From Epiperipatus broadwayi (taxonomy: Eukaryota > Onychophora > Udeonychophora > Euonychophora > Peripatidae), in the NCBI GenBank assembly GCA_028023455.1, contig JAQFVV010012420.1, positions 5,721,770 through 5,785,769 on the forward strand: a stretch of 64,000 bases of DNA, written 5' to 3'. Below are positions 46,541 to 59,634 of the stretch, in pieces. Numbering within the stretch: the stretch's first letter is position 1; every line of letters begins with the position of its first letter. The position numbers and the translations under genes are program-made. Under the pieces are notes generated by a model. The model was not told the DNA's origin. It did no database searches and saw nothing but the letters and a program-made list of their open reading frames with translations.

Positions 46541-49500
46541 TCAAGTCTTACTAAAAAAAAAAAGTTTTATATTTTGTCATTTTATTATCACTATTGTAAT
46601 CATTGAATAAATGTAAAAGTTACCCTGCAATATTTGTTCTGCTATAAAGACCAATAAAATTATTATTGAAAGATAAATTCAAATATATCCTGCATGGCAT
46701 AATAGTCTAGTGTGCTTTACATTGAAGTATGTATGGTCCCTGCCTCCCTGAATGATTTTGTATAGTCATTGCAAGACTTATTTCTAGTCATTGTTTGTTT
46801 TATCTTTCTTTTTGGAGGGTCAAGGTAGAATGGCCATCTTGTTACAAGTGATTCTGGTACTGATGATGATAATGATGAACGATACTTAAGTGGAAACTAG
46901 AATATTGTTAGTTTTGGTAAATCAATATCACATAATCTACAGAGCACTGTCCATTTGATTTTTTTTATTACATTTAATATGTAACATAATTAAATCATCT
47001 GCCTGAAGATAGATTATTGTTGCTAAGCAACAAGGGGAGTACTATAGCCAAACGATAACAGTTGATTATCTTCGTCTGTGAGATATCTTATGAATATTCT
47101 ACTTTTAAAATGTAATATTTATTAACAAGTTTAAAACAATATAATTTAACAATTATTTTGTATTAACTAATGAAGTCAAAATATAATAAAAGCTTCCAAT
47201 AGGTCCTTAGTAATTATCTAGGAATATTTCAAATCTAAATTACAAAGTAAGAGTTATTTTAGATCTTTATTTAAATTGCCTCTAAAATGCTTATTCTTTA
47301 TAAGCGTAATTACTTTTTGAAGTGAATATTAAGAGTTCGTTAGTAAAGATTTTACATATATAAATAATGTTTCCTAGCCCAGATTGTACATTTAATATTT
47401 CTTTTCAGATGGAATGAACTAAGTTTTCTTTTATGTTATTTAGTTGCAAATCTATTTTTAAAAACTTTAGCTTTTCATTCGCTATTAAATCACCAAAAAC
47501 ATTTGTGAATTAACTTCCTAAAATACCATCTTAATCTATTTATTGAAATGACAAGAAAGAACAACTATGATGTGCAATTTTAGAATTATTTTTTATTTCC
47601 TGGGAAAATTTAAACTCCCTAACAAGTAAACTTTCGGGTTATCACTTCAAAACTACAGTAATTCATTCTTTTTAGTAAACATTTGCGATTAATATATATA
47701 TAAAACACTTTTTAATAAAAATTATTTATCTACAGTGTTGTTTTAAGTAAAAATAATGACTGTCAGTAATGAATTTTATTTTTTAAAAAGGTAGTTCTTT
47801 TTTAGTTTAATTTGGACATTGATTTTTTTAAAATGGCTTTTATGTGAAAAGTATTCAAATAGAATATATTCCGATGATTTATAATAGCATAAAAACATAT
47901 ATAAATAAAAACATTAAAAATAACTAAAGAATGCTAAATAATTTATTACTTTACGCTCAATAACACTGGCAGTTAAATATATTTGGTAATTACAAAAATA
48001 TACATGTATAAATATTTATTACAAAAATATAAATTCATATTTAATTTACATGATTAATTTACTTTTATTTATCTATTAATAAATGAAACAATTATATATC
48101 TTACAAAACAATTATATAAAATATTTAATTACATAATATTAAAAAATACATGGATAAATTCATAAAATTATATAATTAGCACAATATTGTATAATTTGTA
48201 GATATATGTTGGATTATTCTCATTCCCTGGATTGAAATTATTAGCTGTTTTTCAAAAAATTTTAACTTTGTTTATATTTTATTACATATTTTCAACTTTT
48301 ACTCATAATTTGCAGATTAGTATGAAACACTGATGCATTCTCTTCTCTAGTTCATGAGTTAATGATATGTTCTCAGTGATTCAAGAATTGGTGATCTATG
48401 GGAAATTGAATTTATAACCTTTAGATTTATAAATACTGAATTTAAGATTATCTCTAACAAACTAGATTATTCTGCTAAAAGCAATAGTCAATAAAAATTT
48501 TATATATTTCATCTAGTGAGGATTCCTCTTATTTCTCCAGTTATTCCTGTTAAGAGCAAAGTTGATGACTTGTTTCCAAATATTACGAATTATCACATTA
48601 GGATGACTAATAGATTTATTGGCAGTTTTTTTAAATTTTCTATTTTTTTCTTTTTACTTTTTTCTCTTTGTATTTTTAATATTCATTTGTATATCTAGTA
48701 TTTGTTACTTAAAACTCATCTAGACAATCAGTATTATATTTTTAAAAAATATTTAATTTAAAACTGTTTGTTATACTTGTATTATTAGAAGTATTTCTGT
48801 AAAAAACAGAATATTACAAATAAAATTTTTTTCCAGAAATTATTATATCAATAATATAATCTAAAACAGCTTAAATATATTAAGAATAATAAATACTATA
48901 GTTCACTTTAAAAACTCAACATATAAAAATTTTGACGCTTTTTTATATCAATGTCACCTATTCATCTTCTTTCTATTTTCAAATGTCTAGCAAATCAATA
49001 TTTTATTTTGGTTTTCTTTCTCTGTTGAGGAAAATCCCTAAGGAAGATCTCTAGACAATGTAAACATACAACAAAATAAAAAAAAAGTCACTGATTAAAA
49101 ATTGTAAAACTGATGTATATTGCATTTCGAAAGTTATATCACAACAATCTTCACAAAACAAAAGAAAAAAACTATGATAAACCATTTTTAAAAATATTAC
49201 ATTTAGCATAATTCATTTTAGGATTAAAAGTCAGTTATTAATTTGAGAATTTAGATAAGAAATTTTGAGCCTCAATCTATAATAAAAAACTATAATTGAC
49301 ATAAATCAATAATTATTACTATTGCTCAGAATAAGGCTAAAAATTATAACACTGTAATATTTTACTCTTAATTTTCATATAGAATTCATATCATTTTTAA
49401 CAGTAATTAGAAAAAAAGGTTATAAATTAATTAAACTCAATGAATATGTAATAATTTAAGAAACTAATGTAAGTCCCCTAACACAGTTTTAATGAAATTT

Positions 49501-50166
49501 AATTAATTATCATGGTTGCATCATCATTTAAGTGCTTTTAGTAGATGAAAATGAAAGGCAGACTTCTTCTTGAGTTCCTATCAAAGTGGCATGTTTAGAT
49601 AATGATACTTGTGAAATTCAACATCATGTTCATGGAAATATTATTACAATCTAATTCAATTTAATTTGATATAATATTGACAAAGTTAGATCTTGAATCT
49701 TTCATTTTAATACTTTTGACAATTTTCAAAACATTGTAAATAAGTAATAGAATATTCAAATGACTCATCATGAGATAATTAATTTAATATAATAAAGATA
49801 ATAGATTTTGGCCTCCTAAAATGATTACATATTAATTATGAACTTTTAATTATTCTAGTAAATACTTACAATGTATTGGAAATTTACAGTATTAAAATGA
49901 TATGCGAGGTTGTACTTTGTAATGTTGTTTAAAATTCAAATTGAATTAGGTTTTAATAACCTTTTCATGAACACTTGACACTGAATTTTATCAATAAATT
50001 GTCTACCATTCCTATTTTCATTTACTAAAGGCAGTTAGATGATAACATAAGATCAGATAGTTAATCTAAGACAATGCTAGAAAATTTTCATTGCTTTTAA
50101 AATTATTTTTAAAAAAATGTTATATTGTATGCAAGCATGAAAAATATATAACTACAATATATATAT
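46541..50166. other. A/T-rich spacer, no gene seen
   Basis: Nothing recognised. The 60-codon frame at 48516-48698 has no motif. Confidence 0.5.
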
Positions 50167-50606
50167 ATATAATTACTTCACACAATATTAATCCAAAATA
50201 CAGTAAATGAATATTTTAAATATACTTTATGAAGTACTTTCAACTAGCTCAGGAGATTTATCATAATAGAATTTGTAATTATGGATTTAATTTTGATTTT
50301 AGTAATGTTAAAATTACGGGGGTTGAAAGAAACCATAATAAACGTAAAATTAGGGAAGCTTTATTGATTAATAAACAACATTTGATTAATAGACAAGCAG
50401 CGAATGTTAAGATTAGTGAATTGTGGGAATTATAAAATTGATTAATTGTGTGGAAAATGTTTATATGAGGTATTGTTGTAACGTTATTTTTGAATTTTGA
50501 ATAGTTAACAACGACTACTGAGCTAGTTGAAAATACTTCTGAATAAAATATATTTAAAATATTTATTTACTGTATTTTGGATTAATATTATGTGAAGTAA
50601 TTATAT
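50167..50606. mobile_element. Small inverted-repeat element holding a GIY-YIG remnant
   Basis: Left arm 50167-50250 and right arm 50519-50606 are reverse complements over about 85 bases with few differences (ATATAATTACTTCACA outermost, AATATTAATCCAAAATACAG, then TTTCAACTAGCTCAG innermost). Between them lie about 270 bases that include the C-terminal part of a Penelope-type GIY-YIG region. Penelope-like elements are known to insert with long terminal repeats in direct or inverted order, so this may be a minimal, deleted derivative. Confidence 0.65.
50229..50435 (+). pseudogene. GIY-YIG endonuclease C-terminal fragment of a Penelope-like element
   Basis: The frame is open for 68 codons to a stop at 50435. 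Residues from about 21 on, F-D-F-S-N-V-K-I-T then R-N-H-N-K-R-K-I-R-E-A-L, then LINKQHLINRQ and a terminal L-W, follow the C-terminal part of the GIY-YIG domain of Penelope-like elements (D-F/W-x-x-x-K-I...R...K-R-x-I-x-E-A-x-x-I...N-R...W). E in REAL is the family's conserved catalytic glutamate. The GIY/YIG residues themselves and the RT are missing. The first 15 or so codons lie in the inverted repeat arm, so the ATG is probably not a native start. Confidence 0.6.
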
Positions 50607-51930
50607 TTTTAGAATAACTTTTAATACAGATATTGCTTAATATTTATATATGTTAAGCAAAAACAATACTTCATTTATGAAAGTCAAGCTGTTTATAATA
50701 AACAAAAAAATATTTTATTCATTAAAATTTCCTCATTTTTATTTATTGTTCAATTAAATAATTAGTTTTTCTTAATTGAAAGTAAATGTTGTTAATCAAA
50801 TATATATTTTTTTTCTTTATTGATTTACAGACACTGTGTTTCAGTATTTCTTTTATTTATCCAATATTTAAAATTTTTTTTTCCTGACTTTTCATATAAC
50901 TAATATTTTATTCTGACTTTGTGAATCTTCAAACTATTGTTTTATTGATGAAACAAACTTCTAATGCAATATTTTCCCAAATGAATAGTTTATTTTTCTA
51001 TTTTAAATAATTCTATGCATCTTCATTTTTTTTTTATATTTTTAGATTAAATGAAGACTTGACAATGCTGAAGTTGAAGTGTTACATGTAGCAATTATAA
51101 GCATGCCAATTCTAAGCATATTGTAATTTCACTGTTGAATCCTTTATTTATTAATAATTATTCATAGCAGCCCTTATAAATTACCCGGAGGACTTAAGTT
51201 AATATATTAGCTTCAACAATATTGGATTTCTTAAATGAATCTATGGACTCATGAAAAATATATTTATTGCTCCATTTTTTTAAAAAAAAGTATAGACAAT
51301 ACTGCAATATGTATTATAGAATATTATTGCTATTCATTACAGCATATGTACTTTAAACTACTCTACTAAATATATTATTTTCAATTACCAAAAATTAATG
51401 AGGGTTTAGAAAATCAAGAAGCACTTTAGGCATGGTTTTTATTTTCAAGACAAGTAGGAAAAAAGTGTCAAAAAGAAATGATTTACATATTCCTTTTATT
51501 CATTTGATTAAGGCACTTGAGTTAATTAATGAAACAAGTTTCTGGCACTGAGTGAAATTAGTTATCTGCAAGAGTTTATTTATACAGTTTTTACATAATG
51601 AAATGTGAAGAAGCATTATTATTACAGATGAAAGATCTGATGGATTTAAAATAAAATCTATTTTTAACATGTTTTTTAATGAGTTGTCATTGGAACTGTT
51701 TTAATATGGTTTTATTAACCAGAGATCAAAATGTTTTGATAATTTATAAAATGTTTTTTAGATTTGCAAAGGCAACATAAAAAGAGTTTTGTTTAACAAT
51801 TAAGGTTTATAAATCTCAAGTTTTTGTTTTTTTTTATATAAAATATAGGAAATTTTATTCTGTAATTTGGTTACAACTCATATGATAAGACTAAAAATAG
51901 GATACATTAAATGGTATTCAAAGAAGAAAA
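50607..51930. other. A/T-rich spacer, no gene seen
   Basis: Nothing recognised. Confidence 0.5.
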
Positions 51931-51939
51931 AAGTTCATT

Positions 51940-53445
51940 GATGATATATCCTGCATTACATAACCTAAGATGACTATAGTGATCCATAGGAGCAATGGGA
52001 AGGTCCTAGGGTTTGGTATCTTGGAGATACGTGACTAAGCTTGCATGACTTGAAATGTACAAAGATGACATCAGTTTTGTCCATGCAAAATTCATGGCAT
52101 TGCATAGGTAAATCAGACTCTTCATAATGGATGTCAATGTCCTGACATCCAGAGTCAAAGATATATGCTTGGGGGTGGGGGGAAATTAATAGTCAATCCC
52201 AAGTGGATGCACTTAAATCAGTTTTTAATTGTTTCCAGGAGGGAGTTATAACAATCAACTTTTATGTGGATTCAAAGATGTAGGGGGACCAAATTCTGGT
52301 CTCTTTTCTGAATTTTTTAATTTTTTTTATATATATAAATCAAGCAGATGATCCAGGACCTGATTAAAGGTGAGCCAGCAATGGGTGAACCATAGTGAAA
52401 ATAATATGAATCGTTGGACATATTTCTGGGATAGATCCATGTAGTATGTTGTCAATAAGTGTTGATAATGTAGGCATTTTGTTTTTTAGCATTGGGGCTA
52501 TAAGTTCTCTGTAGATTGAAGGGAAATGCAGTAGCAGAGGAGATGTAGTGAAGTTTCTTCCTCTCTAAGACATAGAGAGCAAGTGGAATCAATGATTGAG
52601 AAACCTCAGTGGTGTATTAGGAAATGTTTAATAGGCAAGGCATTAATTTTTCCACAAGAAGTCAACGAATTTAGGCTCAAGGAACTATTGCTTAAATTTC
52701 TTGATTAGCAGATGGTTGTTGAGCTGAAAAAAGATTGATTCTATGGAAACATCAGAGTATAGAATATAATACACTTCTGAAAAATTAATTTTTGTAGAGG
52801 ATGGCTTATTATGAATAGCAATGAACTTAGAAATATGGAATATGAGAGTTGCTAGCCAGCTGCTGCTAACAGGGGGAGGCTTGTCTGTGGGAGATATATA
52901 TCTTTAAAGAATGAGGAGTTGGGATCTTGTGGGAACAATCTGTAAATGGTGTTGTAGGAGCATTGAAATATAAAGGTATCTAGGGAGTATAGGGGCAGCC
53001 CATTGAGCTTTGTGTGTTTCTGTAGGCCTCTCAAGCTAATAGTTCCACTTTTCCCCCTCTAATCAGATTGGTGCACAGTTTATTAATCTCCTGATGAAGG
53101 CTTTAGTGAAGTTGATCACTGGGGTGAAATAGGATATTTTAGGGAATATTAGTATATTGATGAGGGAGGACTTGGCGTAGATGGACATATATACTTTGGA
53201 AAGGGAGGATGTAATTTTCTGTATAGATTGAAGTAGCTTATCTTGGACAGACCTCCTCATGGCCATAGTGGATTCAAATATAGGAAGCTTAAGAACTTCT
53301 GTGGCTTTGTTGTAAATGGGCCATGAATGTTCTTACCAGAAGTTAATTGCCAGGCAGATGACTTGGCATATTAAATTGGAAGCTGGATTGATCAGAACAC
53401 TCCTCAAGCACTGATAGAAGCCTGAGCATCAAGTTGTTTATCAGT
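51940..53445 (-). pseudogene. Tx1/L1-like non-LTR retrotransposon, C-terminal part of ORF2, decayed
   Basis: G/C content rises relative to the flanks. Minus-strand frames at 53266-53063 give SLINILIFPKISYFTPVINF then FIRRLIN, matching the post-RT region of Tx1/L1 proteins (x-x-I-N-x-L-x-x-x-K-x-x-Y...P...F-x-x-x-I-N). Next, after a frameshift, comes RGGKVELLA and then a degenerate G-L/M-G-C-P-Y, which fits the W-x-G...GG-x-G-x-P block. Further on are Leu/His-rich pieces such as PNTPLRFLNH. The catalytic RT core is not identified, so the copy is 5' truncated or too eroded. Most of 51.94-52.8 kb is included by composition and position. Confidence 0.5.
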
Positions 53446-54495
53446 TTTGAAAAAAGGAAAAAAAAATGTTTGTATGTTTTAGGCTATATAGTTATCATCT
53501 TAATAATATGAGTCAATTTAAAACCCTTGGAAGCTTTTTAAATAAAATGGTGGATTGAAAAGTTGAGATGCCGCATAGAATACATTGTGATGCTGCTTTT
53601 AAGAAGAATTTGTGAATTTTAGTGCATTGTATAACTACTGTTAGCAAATTAATTGTATATCTAGCTGTTATTTTCTTTATTTTACTGTATGAAAGTGAGA
53701 ATGGAGTCCATTTTGATATAAAGTAAGGGCAATGAGAAATTTTTTATTTGAGCATGTTCCATTGATGAATTAATATAATTTTTTTATTTTTCTGAATGGA
53801 ATATTATACAGTCCATTATTACAAAATGACATCTTCATTGAAGTGTATATGTGAAATGAATAATCCATGTAAAATTTTCTAAAAGAAGTTCATTGTTTAA
53901 AAAGTGCAATAGCTTTTATTAGAAAGATATATCTAAAAGTAGAATACAACAAAAAGTTATAACTAGGCATGATGTTAAAGTCTTTTAGAGAAAGAAACTT
54001 TACAGCATAAAATTAAAAACTAGCATCACAAAGGTTTAAATGGATAATGGTTTTGAATGTATTCATGTTTCACAAATTAGTTTTCATAAACATTGCAAAA
54101 CTCTTCTTTAATGAATTATTATTATCTTTTATTGTTCTTCTATTTATTTTCTTTTGAAATTGGCATGATCATATTCACTTGCAAATAACCTCTGCTAGTG
54201 AATTGTATTCTATTCTAAAAGTAAGTGATAACCTTTGATATATGATTCATAATATAGTAGAGAGGTTAGAACATAGTATAAAATTTACATTGAAACTGTG
54301 GTGATAATTATAAAAAGAGAAATGCAGATAAAAAGTCAACATACAAGTTGAAAAATGGACTTACACATGATCACAGAATGCACAGACATTAAGTGTTAAA
54401 TCGATAAGACATCATAATGAGAACCCTACTTACATCATGTTGATTCAAAGAAAATTATTTAGATTGCATTTTGACACCTAGTGTAAGCCTTAGTA
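53446..54495. other. A/T-rich spacer, no gene seen
   Basis: Nothing recognised. Confidence 0.5.
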
Positions 54496-54499
54496 ATTA

Positions 54500-54670
54500 A
54501 TAGTTGTCAGATAGTAGTGCTTATTACATCACTATCTAGTGCTGTTTTATCCATTATCTCCAGAATAGTTTCTAGCTGTTGGCTTTCATCAGTGAAGAGT
54601 TTTTAGATCAGGGAACTGTGCGCATGGAAATTTTGGGTCCAATATATCTGTCTTCTAGCATCCACCATTT
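54500..54670 (-). repeat. Repeat family 1 copy, minus strand
   Basis: Minus strand carries the hammerhead region and the downstream AGATAATGGATAAAACAGC and GCACTACTATCTGACAACTA segments that track the family 1 unit. A second minus copy follows at 54780-54910 and a plus copy at 55150-55335. Confidence 0.65.
54549..54608 (-). ncRNA. Type I hammerhead motif, family 1, older copy
   Basis: On the minus strand: ATCTA (54608-54604), TCTTCA (54598-54593), core CTGATGA (54592-54586), helix II AGC/GCT, GAAAC, TA, TTC at the cleavage triplet, then TGGAGA (54562-54557) and TGGAT (54553-54549). Helix I pair 4 is A-T instead of G-C, and helix II has A-T instead of G-C at its second position. Both are compensatory. 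Helix III has lost one of its two pairs (C with T), so cleavage would be weak at best. Confidence 0.6.
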
Positions 54671-54779
54671 ACTTTATTTCCTTTTACTATCAAGATATTA
54701 GCCCAAATTGTAAAACATGTTAGTATTTCTTTAGTTTTTTAATAACTACAGTCACCTTTAAGCATTGTTTAAGATTGGT

Positions 54780-54910
54780 AACCTAGTGTAATCTTTGATT
54801 ATCAGTAGATGCCAGAAAATAATGCTTATTACATTTCTAACTAGTGCTGCCCCATCCATTATCTCCAGACTCTGTTTTAGTTTGTATCTTTTATTAGTGG
54901 ATAGGAATTC
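54780..54910 (-). repeat. Repeat family 1 relic
   Basis: Minus strand reads CTAATAA where CTGATGA is expected and AAAC for GAAAC, but keeps GTCTGGAGATAATGGATG. Dead copy. Confidence 0.6.
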
Positions 54911-55149
54911 AATAAATACTACATCAACATTATTTATTGCTAAAGTTTACACTTGATAGAAAAATATTGTGAGATAAAAAAAATGCTGCTGAATAGCAAT
55001 GTAAATGAGAGTCTTGTGATATTGATACTATGTCAATCCTGCTTAAGAAATTAAGATCACTATAGTCATTAAAATCTCAGGATATCATAATACACATATA
55101 ATAACATGTAAAATTCTGGCTACTTGAGGAAAGGTATATTGCATCCAAA

Positions 55150-55335
55150 TAATCCAGATTCATTGCTACCAGAGTCAAAAGTTTTTCACTGATGAAAACC
55201 ATTAAGCTAGAAACAAGTTTCAGGATATTGGATTAAGATATTACTGAATAGGGATTTAATTAGAACAATTATCTGGCATCTAATGAATACTAAAACTTAT
55301 ACTAGGTGGCAAAAATGTATTGAGAGAGAATTTGT
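55150..55335 (+). repeat. Repeat family 1 relic, plus strand
   Basis: CTGATGA (55190 region) and GAAAC are intact, but the following text AAGTTTCAGGATATTGGATT leaves helix I badly paired and helix II does not close. The downstream unit sequence (GGGATTTAAT, ATCTGGCATCTAATGAATAC) matches family 1. Confidence 0.65.
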
Positions 55336-56735
55336 TGCTTAACCATTTTTGTCAAAAGGCAATGATGGCTGCATTAAATGCACATCATACAATAGTTGTT
55401 TAAGAAGGTTTAAAGATAGATATAATTTAGTATGAAAAGTATTATCCAGAAAAAATGTTCTAGTGAATTAAAAAATCACATAAACATGATTGGAGAGATT
55501 AATATTTTTATAGGCAGAATATCAACAACATGACATTTATAACAGAGGGAGTTTATATAGAAAACTATAAAAGATAATTCACAAATGAAAAAAAAAATCA
55601 AACAAATGTTTCTGAAGCGATAAAACATGAATGACAGTATTTTTTTTTGTTTCATTAGAAGCAAGTATGAGTGCACAAATAAGGAACACTTTTCTCTTTG
55701 TGGATGATTACATTATTTGATTAAAAGATACATTGTAACAAATAAACAAAACATATAGGACATTACCAAATTGACTCCAGTTTGTGTTTCAGAGATAAAC
55801 TATTATAAGCAGCTTTGTAAAAAATATCTTGAATAAGCAGCTGATTATATAATCGATTTAGATAAAGATTTGGAAAAAACATGTTTGAATCAATTTCTAT
55901 TAGCATTTATAACAACAAGTAACTTAATTGGCAAAACATTTTTTTTTCAGAAATCTACTTATATTCAAGGATAATCTTTAAGCAATAGTGACATTTTGAT
56001 CAGTGATGGAATATGACTAGGAAAAGTTCATTGCTATTAACATAAATAATTTCTAGGGCTAAATTCTATCAAATTTTATATGACCATCACTGACATAAAA
56101 ACAATGTAAGAGTTGTATACAGTTCTCCCCTTGAAATGTGGATAGAGAGAAAAAAAGTGTTGAATCTGAATTTATGCCAAATTTTATAAGAAACATGAAG
56201 TGTTCATAAAAGCAAAAAAATGTATATACACAATACTGATGAAAGTACTTGTCTTAAAAGAAGATATTTGAATTTAAGCTATAATTTTTACTATGCAACT
56301 GAAAATATGAATTTCTTTGTGCAAGTAGTAATTTTAAAAAAATTGTAATCTATATTCATATTATTATATAAATGTAAAAATACATTTGTTTGTGATTTAT
56401 AACTCAACAAATATTGCACCAATCTTAAAGAATCTTGCATGATTTTATTTTCTTTTTTTCTATAGAATTTTACTAACATAAATGTTTGCTGTGTTTTAAA
56501 AAATTTGTTCTTTGCAATATAAAAATGTGTGGAAAATCTACACCACAACTGTTTTTGAATGACATCATAAAAAGTAAAAAAAAGAGCAGCACTGAATAAT
56601 AGATTATAGAATTGGAGAATTAGTGTAATAAAAGGCAAAGTGAAATTTAATTTTGCAAATATATTTTAAATTAATTAAATTGTATTTATACCATGTTTTT
56701 AATTTTTCATTGGAATAATAAAAATTTAAATCATT
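55336..56735. other. A/T-rich spacer, no gene seen
   Basis: The longest frame is 115 codons on the minus strand at 56291-56638. It is Phe/Lys/Asn-rich with no motif, and I do not consider it a gene. Confidence 0.5.
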
Positions 56736-56739
56736 TTAT

Positions 56740-57345
56740 AATAATGAAATTGTAAATATTTAATTTATATAGCATGATGCTTTTATAAATTATAATAACC
56801 TAGTTTACTCCACTGCATGTGCAATTTACAGATCAAATGCTAATTATAATGAATACTCTCCTTTCCAAATACAAGATAAAATCTCTTTTAAGAGAGAGAA
56901 TGGATACACTCTATCCTTTTCACCTAAACTATATACATAGGCAAGCATTTGGAACTGAGAGCATGAAGATTTAAATAATCACTTTAAATTACTTATAATA
57001 TGATTTTTGTCAATGACACTTGCAAAATTTTTACAATTTACGATACTTCATTATCAAATGAAACTTAAAGATATGTGAATATTTAATTTCTATAGTGTGA
57101 TGTTTTTATAAATTATAATAATAACATAGCTTAGTCTGCTGCACATTCACTTTACAGATTGAATGTCAGTTCCAAATGCTTCAGATTTGCCTATACATAT
57201 AGTTTAGGTGAAAAGGATAGACTGGATCCATTTTATCTTTTAAAAAGACTTATCTTGTGTTTGGAAAGTATTCATTATAATTAGTGTTCAATCTGCAAAA
57301 CACATGCACAGCAGAGTAAGCTACATTATTATTATAATAATGAAT
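56740..57345. repeat. Fold-back element, about 600 bp
   Basis: Arms at about 56790-56965 and 57165-57335 pair in reverse complement (TAATTATAATGAATACT, TATCCTTTTCACCTAAACTA, GGCAAGCATTTGGAACTGA and their complements). The stretch 57075-57165 also directly repeats 56750-56830 (TTTAATTT-TATAG, GATG-TTTTTATAAATTATAA). It is therefore an inverted dimer with an extra partial copy between the arms. Non-coding. Confidence 0.75.
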
Positions 57346-57572
57346 TTGATAAAGTTTAGGATTTTAGTTTAAATATATATTTAACACATGTTAATTTAAA
57401 ATGGTACAGGTAGAGCAAGAGACATACTACTGAATTTGATTAACTTTTACTATGAAATTTATCAACTTTTAAGGATGTTAGTTTAAATATATTTAACACA
57501 TTTTGAATGAATTTTAAAATGCAATGGATACAGCAAGAGAATTACTACTGAATTTGATAAACATTACCATTT
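57341..57572 (+). repeat. Short tandem duplication, units of about 90 and 119 bp
   Basis: TGAATTTGAT, TTAGTTTAAATATAT, TTTAACACAT, TTTTAAAATG-like, AGCAAGAGA and TACTACTGAATTTGAT recur at 57341, 57431 and (start only) 57550. Confidence 0.8.
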
Positions 57573-57639
57573 TCCTTTAAGTATAATCTCATGGAATAAA
57601 GTAAACTTTAAATATATTTAATTAACATATGAGAAAGTA

Positions 57640-59450
57640 AATTTTATAACAGAATGAATGTTTGCATTCATTAATTAACTAAAATAATAATATATATTGT
57701 AACAAAATAAAAAGTTGTCCTACTGATGTGGACAGCATTTTATAACTGACATAAAAATATGATGATGAAATAACCCTTATTATGGTCCCTTAAAGTTAGA
57801 ATATTATTTGTAATAGGATAAAAATGAGATTTGGGAGCCATTTACAACAAATAGGATATGACAAAATCATGATATAGTGATCCTGTTTAATTATGCCATC
57901 CAAACTATGGTATTATTTTTGACAGAATAAATATGTATAGATGCTAACATCTCTTATAGTTCCAATGACTTAGGTGTTATTTGTAACAGGTTAAAAATAT
58001 GTAATGGAAAATAATAACTGTAATATAATCTGAATAAAATATAGTTCAGTCATTGGTCACCCTATATAATAGAATGAATATGAATCCTAAAATTGGGCAT
58101 CATTTGTAACTGAGTAGAATGTAAATCAAAAGAAAATTCTAATTTTATAATGCCCATGAATAATAGTAACACTCATAATAGAATAAATTTAATATACTAA
58201 GCTAAATGAATGCTAATCAATGAATAATCATTTAACATTTAAAATAATCCTTTATCTAATCACATATCTGACTGTCAACTACAATAAAACAAAACAGTGA
58301 TGATAATCTTTATTATAACATCATGAGTTCAGACAGCATTTATAATAAACAGAAAAACAAACAAAATCATCACTTCAAATACCTTAAATAAAAACCTTAC
58401 TTAAAATAGATTTAAATAAAGCAATTAAATCAAATATCATTGTCCCAAAACAACAATATATGCTTAAGACATATTTCACTTCTAATAAATGAAAATAATA
58501 ATAAATCATTTAACAACTCAATTCTAATACACCTAATGAATCAAATATTGCTTATAATAATATAAACTTATACTAAAATTTAATGATGTTCCTATCTATA
58601 TAAAATAATTCACAAATGATTGAAATAACAGCTTTAGTATGTTCTATAAGTATATAATATTCATAATATCTAAATTAATATATGACTTAATAATTAATTT
58701 TAAAAAATTTTAGTTTAATAAAATGATAAGTAATATTAACTCAGCCATGTTATACTCATGTATTAATTTACTATTACTAATCACACTATTTATAAAAAAA
58801 ATAAAAGACAGTGAAATGATAAATAATAAATTTTACTAACTCAGCCATGCTATATTGTTATATTGACTTTACTCTTGCTAATTAAGCTAGTTATAATAAA
58901 ATTAAATACTCAATAAGGATGTAATATCAATGAACCTATAAGACAATCTTAAATATGTAATATCCAATCACACCAGTATATAAAAGAAAGAGTAAATTTC
59001 TATTGGATATTTACTTAAATACAATTAACTAATTATGTCGATTTATTTTAAATTTCCTGTAACTAAATTATTAAAACTGTATATTATAACAATCAAAACA
59101 TATAAAAAAATATTAGCATTTATTATAATCAAATATGGATATTAAAATTTAATAGTTAATTGGATTTAGGATCTATGTCAACTAAATTTAAACATAATTA
59201 AGTCAAATCATTCTGACTTATAACAGAATAAAATATACTACTATCAGCTTTATAATTGAATAAGATTAAGATCTTACTAACCAATCATGAACTCAATACA
59301 GTATTTATCCAGTCAATAATAATTTAGATAAAACACAAATATTTGATTGTGAATATCATATAAAGTTTATACTTAGATAATAACTATAGAATTCAATACA
59401 AAAAATAATATAACTATACTCATCAATCCTGAGATTTCATTTTTGGATTA
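57640..59450. repeat. Highly degenerate satellite-like region
   Basis: A core close to TTTGTAACAGAATAAAAATATG returns irregularly, about every 40-70 bases: 57648, 57697, 57740, 57803, 57913, 57975, 58107, 58337, 59217 and others. Units differ strongly. It reads like an ancient minisatellite eroded in place. Confidence 0.4.
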
Positions 59451-59612
59451 TGTAATATAGTTATTTCAAATAAATTTTATGATATAGACAGTTTATCTTG
59501 TCTCACTTGAATGTTATTAAACTGTGAATTTGTATTGCACTCTTGAACATTAATCAGACAAGTTTATTTGTTTTAAATCAAATTAAAATTTATTAATAAA
59601 TGAATATCAATT

Positions 59613-59634
59613 ATATATATATATATATATAATG
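59613..59634. repeat. (TA)n microsatellite
   Basis: About ten TA units. Similar tracts at 60950-60968 and 62102-62115. Confidence 0.9.

Noticed and set aside
53091-53115. CTGATGAAGGCT as a hammerhead core
   Set aside because: No GAAA box follows and no helix I. It lies in the Tx1/L1-like coding relic.
56291-56638. 115-codon minus-strand frame as a gene
   Set aside because: Longest simple frame in its area, but no recognisable domain and chance-like composition.
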